Shown here: positions 61,125 to 64,000 of the stretch, one piece after another
How the letters are laid out: the number at the start of each line of letters is the position of its first letter
How positions within the stretch are numbered: the stretch's first letter is position 1
Made by a program: the position numbers and the translations under genes
The notes under the pieces: model-generated
What the model saw: the letters and a program-made list of their open reading frames with translations, nothing else
The model's database searches: none
Told to the model about the DNA's origin: nothing
Assembly (NCBI GenBank): GCA_022266195.1
Contig: WHVY01000001.1
Span: 18,848,001 to 18,912,000, forward strand
Source of the DNA: Tetranychus cinnabarinus
Taxonomy: Eukaryota; Arthropoda; Arachnida; Trombidiformes; Tetranychidae
Direction: 5' to 3'
DNA length: 64,000 bases

Positions 61125-62863
61125 AACTCATTATTTTTACAAAATAAAGCTTGTGTTATGCATATTGTGTTGTATTTTATTAAAATTACAAATAAAAATT
61201 TCAAGAAAGCGATTATCAATTTGATGAAAAGAATTTATACAAATTTTAATCAAAGGAAATTAATGACATAAGACTGAAACTCAACATAACACAGCAAATT
61301 CAAATTTAGAATCGTTTTTGCGCTGTTTTTTGCTATGACTGATTTTCTGTTTCTTTCAACCTCTCATTCTCTTTCTTTTCCCCTTCCTTTTCACTCCATC
61401 TCTCTTTTACTTTAGCCTTTGTATTTACCAAGGGTTGAAAAGGGAAAAAGATGATTCCGATTTGACTGATCTTTCGAACTAACCATCATTTTTTTCAATT
61501 ATTCAATATTATGTCCTTTACTATAACAAATCTCACGACAATGTCGTGGACAAGATCTCAAAGCACTATCAATAAATGATTCTTAACTCTTAGAGGCACT
61601 TAAAGCCAGGCCAATCTAATCCGTTTTTCAACGCACGTGAAAACTGAGAGCTTCTTCTTTTACCAATTTTCGATGGCAAATCTCTTTACTACAGATACTA
61701 AATTAGCACTTGTATGTGAATTTTCTTTTATTAATCCCTTAATTTTCATACTTCGCAAGAAAGCATAAAATGTAAGAAATTCTTGCTGTCAAGTGATCAG
61801 AAGCTTTTTTCCTGTGATCTTCACACTTTAAAAATTAACAATAAATAAATTTATTGCATTTTTTTCGTCAGTTTGATACCGAACAAGATCAACTAAACAG
61901 TAAGGTTCTATGGGTGGGTGCAAATGGTTGGATCATTGCTTGCAAACCTTTGGTACAGCTACAAATGTCTTTTCCTTTTCATTCCTGTTTTCCTTCCTTT
62001 ATTTTCTTAATACTTTTGCAAGAAAAACAAAGCTAACAAGTAACAATTTTGCGCTTCAAAATTTCAAAAACTGATCTTATGTATTAATTTTTTTAACGCA
62101 GGTTATCGCATTTTATCAAAATCATCAAAGCTGGCTGTGATATGGATTTGCTTACAATGAACATTTCACAACCCCTTTGACGACTCGGAGGAATGCTCAA
62201 GTAAACAAAATTAACCGATTTAACATGAAATACAAACCAATATTTCATCATAATTTCGAAAAAAAAGGAAAAGTTGTAAGTTGAAAAAGAGTCCCGCCAT
62301 CATGATGTTCCCATTATATTCAAGGTGTCTTTTTTCTCTTTTTTGTTTCCCACAATAATCATCACAGTAAAGTACAGTATCTTTAAGTTAACATGAGAGC
62401 ACAAAACAAATGGACATAAACCAATTTCCAGTCATTGAAAGTTGATTGATTATAAAAAAATAACAAAGTTATAAAATATAGCAAATAAGAGGCAAAAATA
62501 ACGTTTGAATGTGTGTTTGTGTTGTTTGAATGATATTATATAGAGAGAGTGAGAGAAAGAGAGGGAGGGAGAGTAAAAGAAAGAGAAAAAGATAGAGATA
62601 GAGAAATGTAAAAAAGAGAAGAAAGAGAAAATACAGTGATAGTGTGATAGATAGAGAGGGAAGAAAAGACCAGAATTACAGAAAAAAAGGAAAGAAAAGG
62701 TTTTTGGATGAAAATAATTAGGAAAGGATGTCCTGGATGGATCCAAGATATAAATTTAGTCTCTCTTACCTTTACATCATAAGATGACCGTTGACATGAA
62801 TTTTAAAATGATTGATATAAACACTATTATTCAATACAATTTACCTTTAAATTAACCAAAATA
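61125..62863. other. Intergenic, no gene recognised
   Basis: PPOX 3' end, then AT-rich DNA. A purine-rich GAGA/GAAAGA low-complexity tract runs from about 62543 to 62700. Short open frames are low-complexity translations of it. Confidence 0.5.
62543..62700. repeat. GA-rich low-complexity tract
   Basis: Almost all purine on the plus strand, with GAGAGA, GGGAGG and GATAGA units. Possible GAGA-factor-type binding region or simple-sequence DNA. Confidence 0.8.
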
Positions 62864-63298
62864 ACCAGCACAATCAACAGCATGATGAGTCATGTTTGAA
62901 TTAGCGCCAAAGACAAAGTAGTGAGATGTTAGTTAAATTAATTACAATTTGTTACATCTCACTACCCATGTCTTTCACACCAAAAAATCAAACGATAATA
63001 TATATAATATGAGTTGAAACCTGCAATTGATATTAAATAAACTATCACAACATCAAAAATAAGACTAGATATAATTTCTAATAACAATTGAATAATATAA
63101 AAAAATTAGTGAAAAAGTACACCAGGAAAAAAGAGAAAGATTAACAGTAAAACTGAAAGAGAAATGGCATAAGATTGAAAAAAGACAGAAAATGTAGAAA
63201 GAAGCGGATTTATCATCCAACATTGGATGATAAATCTATCTTCAAGCTGGTTATCTGAGCAATATTACCCAAAACCAAAATGGAGGAGAAGTGCGCAG
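62864..63298 (+). repeat. Long inverted repeat, left arm
   Basis: Reverse complement of 63581-64000. The outer 140 or so bases (62864 to about 63004) are identical to the right arm; the inner part is clearly homologous with small indels. Contains a nested hairpin (GTAGTGAGATGT ... ACATCTCACTAC, 62916-62963) and, only in this arm, a perfect 14-bp palindrome with a two-base centre at 63207-63236. Confidence 0.92.
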
Positions 63299-63464
63299 TG
63301 GCTTTCAACTCGCAGTTAAAAGTTTATCCATCCTTAGTTTTTGCTGCCTTTAGCTTATGCCGCCCTTTTTGTATTCCTCATCATTTTGAATTACTCCATC
63401 TTTGAAGAGACTCAGAGCCTCTTTCTCTTTTGTCTTTTTCTCATCGATAAATTTTCTTTCTTTT

Positions 63465-63487
63465 CATCATCATCATCATCATCATCA
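63465..63487. repeat. CAT/ATC microsatellite
   Basis: CATCATCATCATCAT run in the spacer of the long inverted repeat. Confidence 0.85.
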
Positions 63488-63580
63488 GCATCTTTTTCAT
63501 CATTTTCATCATGGAGCAAACTCTACTCTAAGCTTGAAATAAGCAAAAAGAAATGGGAAGAGAAACGAGAAAGTTTCTCT

Positions 63581-64000
63581 CTGCGCAAAGTTGAGTCTCT
63601 CCTCCATTTTGGTTTTGGTAATATTGCTCAGAGTTACAGTCTGCTGTTTCTGTCTTTTCTCCTGTCTTTTCCTGTCTTCAATCTTTATCTTTTGAACATT
63701 TCTCTTTCATTCAGTTTTACTGTTAATCTTTCTCTTTTTTCTGGTGTACTTTTCACTAATTTTTTTATATTATTCAATCGTTATTAGAAATTATATTTAG
63801 TCTTATTATTTATATTGTGATGGTTTTATTTATATCAATTCTAGATATTCAACTTGTATTATATATTATCGTTTGATTTTTTGGTGTGAAAGACATGGGT
63901 AGTGAGATGTAACAAATTGTAATTAATTTAACTAACATCTCACTACTTTGTCTTTGGCGCTAATTCAAACATGACTCATCATGCTGTTGATTGTGCTGGT
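63581..64000 (-). repeat. Long inverted repeat, right arm (runs off window)
   Basis: Mirror of the left arm, starting with CTGCGCA (63581) and continuing through TCCATTTTGGTTTTGGTAAT, CAGTTTTACTGTTAATCTTT and GTTTGATTTTTTGGTGTGAA to the last base. Because base 64000 still matches 62864, the arm may extend further outside the window, but only if the left flank before 62864 also matches. Confidence 0.92.

Noticed and set aside
1..64000. tRNA or rRNA genes, CRISPR array, bacterial operon, viral insertion
   Set aside because: Looked for T-loop GTTCGA contexts, regularly spaced repeats and prokaryotic gene packing; none found. The only reverse transcriptase belongs to a LINE.

Overview
The window is nuclear DNA from an animal and very probably from an arthropod. 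It is AT-rich (about two thirds A+T by eye), the genes carry many short GT-AG introns, and the gene set is metazoan. A Spaetzle-type Toll ligand, Drosophila-like families (insomniac/KCTD, anon-73B1/FAM241) and arthropod-style TCAGT initiator-like sites point to Arthropoda. The short introns and compact gene blocks would suit an acariform mite, but the species is not fixed by anything seen here. No bacterial operon, CRISPR array, rRNA or tRNA gene was recognised.

Layout. 0.6-8 kb: phosducin-like 3 (PDCL3) and a three-exon caveolin, both on the minus strand, with gene-poor DNA between and after them. 10.3-14.8 kb: a spaetzle gene, and next to it a broken and rearranged ETNPPL/AGXT2L-type aminotransferase locus with a second, fragmentary spaetzle end inside it. 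This is best explained as an old tandem duplication of an ETNPPL-spaetzle block. 14.8-22.7 kb: gene desert with one MITE-like inverted-repeat element. 22.7-26.7 kb: two plus-strand genes made largely of very small exons, a cysteine-rich secreted peptide precursor and an acylphosphatase-fold protein lacking both catalytic residues. 28.5 kb: an unassigned one-zinc-finger protein. 29.4-35.8 kb: a small calcium/calmodulin-regulated kinase of the myosin light chain kinase type, whose calmodulin-binding tail is split over a 3.6 kb intron. 38-52 kb: a compact block with ATG5, RYBP/YAF2, KCTD2/5/17 (insomniac), mitochondrial ribosomal protein mL38, PDCD10/CCM3, an LMO4-like LIM-only protein and MED19. 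52.3-57.9 kb: an apparently full-length non-LTR retrotransposon with two open reading frames, inserted just upstream of the FAM241/anon-73B1 gene. 59.4-61.1 kb: protoporphyrinogen oxidase. 62.9 kb to the right edge: a long imperfect inverted repeat whose right arm runs off the window.

The host genes are mostly unrelated housekeeping functions (chaperone, autophagy, chromatin, Mediator, mitochondrial translation, haem synthesis), not an operon-like pathway. The less ordinary content is: two in-frame, intron-like segments inside the LINE element; a short sequence shared by the flank of PDCD10, the 5' flank of the LINE and the PDCD10-LMO4 interval; a micro-exon peptide gene with a near-perfect 22-bp hairpin in one intron; a catalytically altered acylphosphatase; the shuffled ETNPPL-spaetzle duplication; and the terminal long inverted repeat, a candidate source of hairpin RNA. 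Exon boundaries were called by hand from splice signals, reading-frame continuity and family resemblance; no transcript data or alignments were available.
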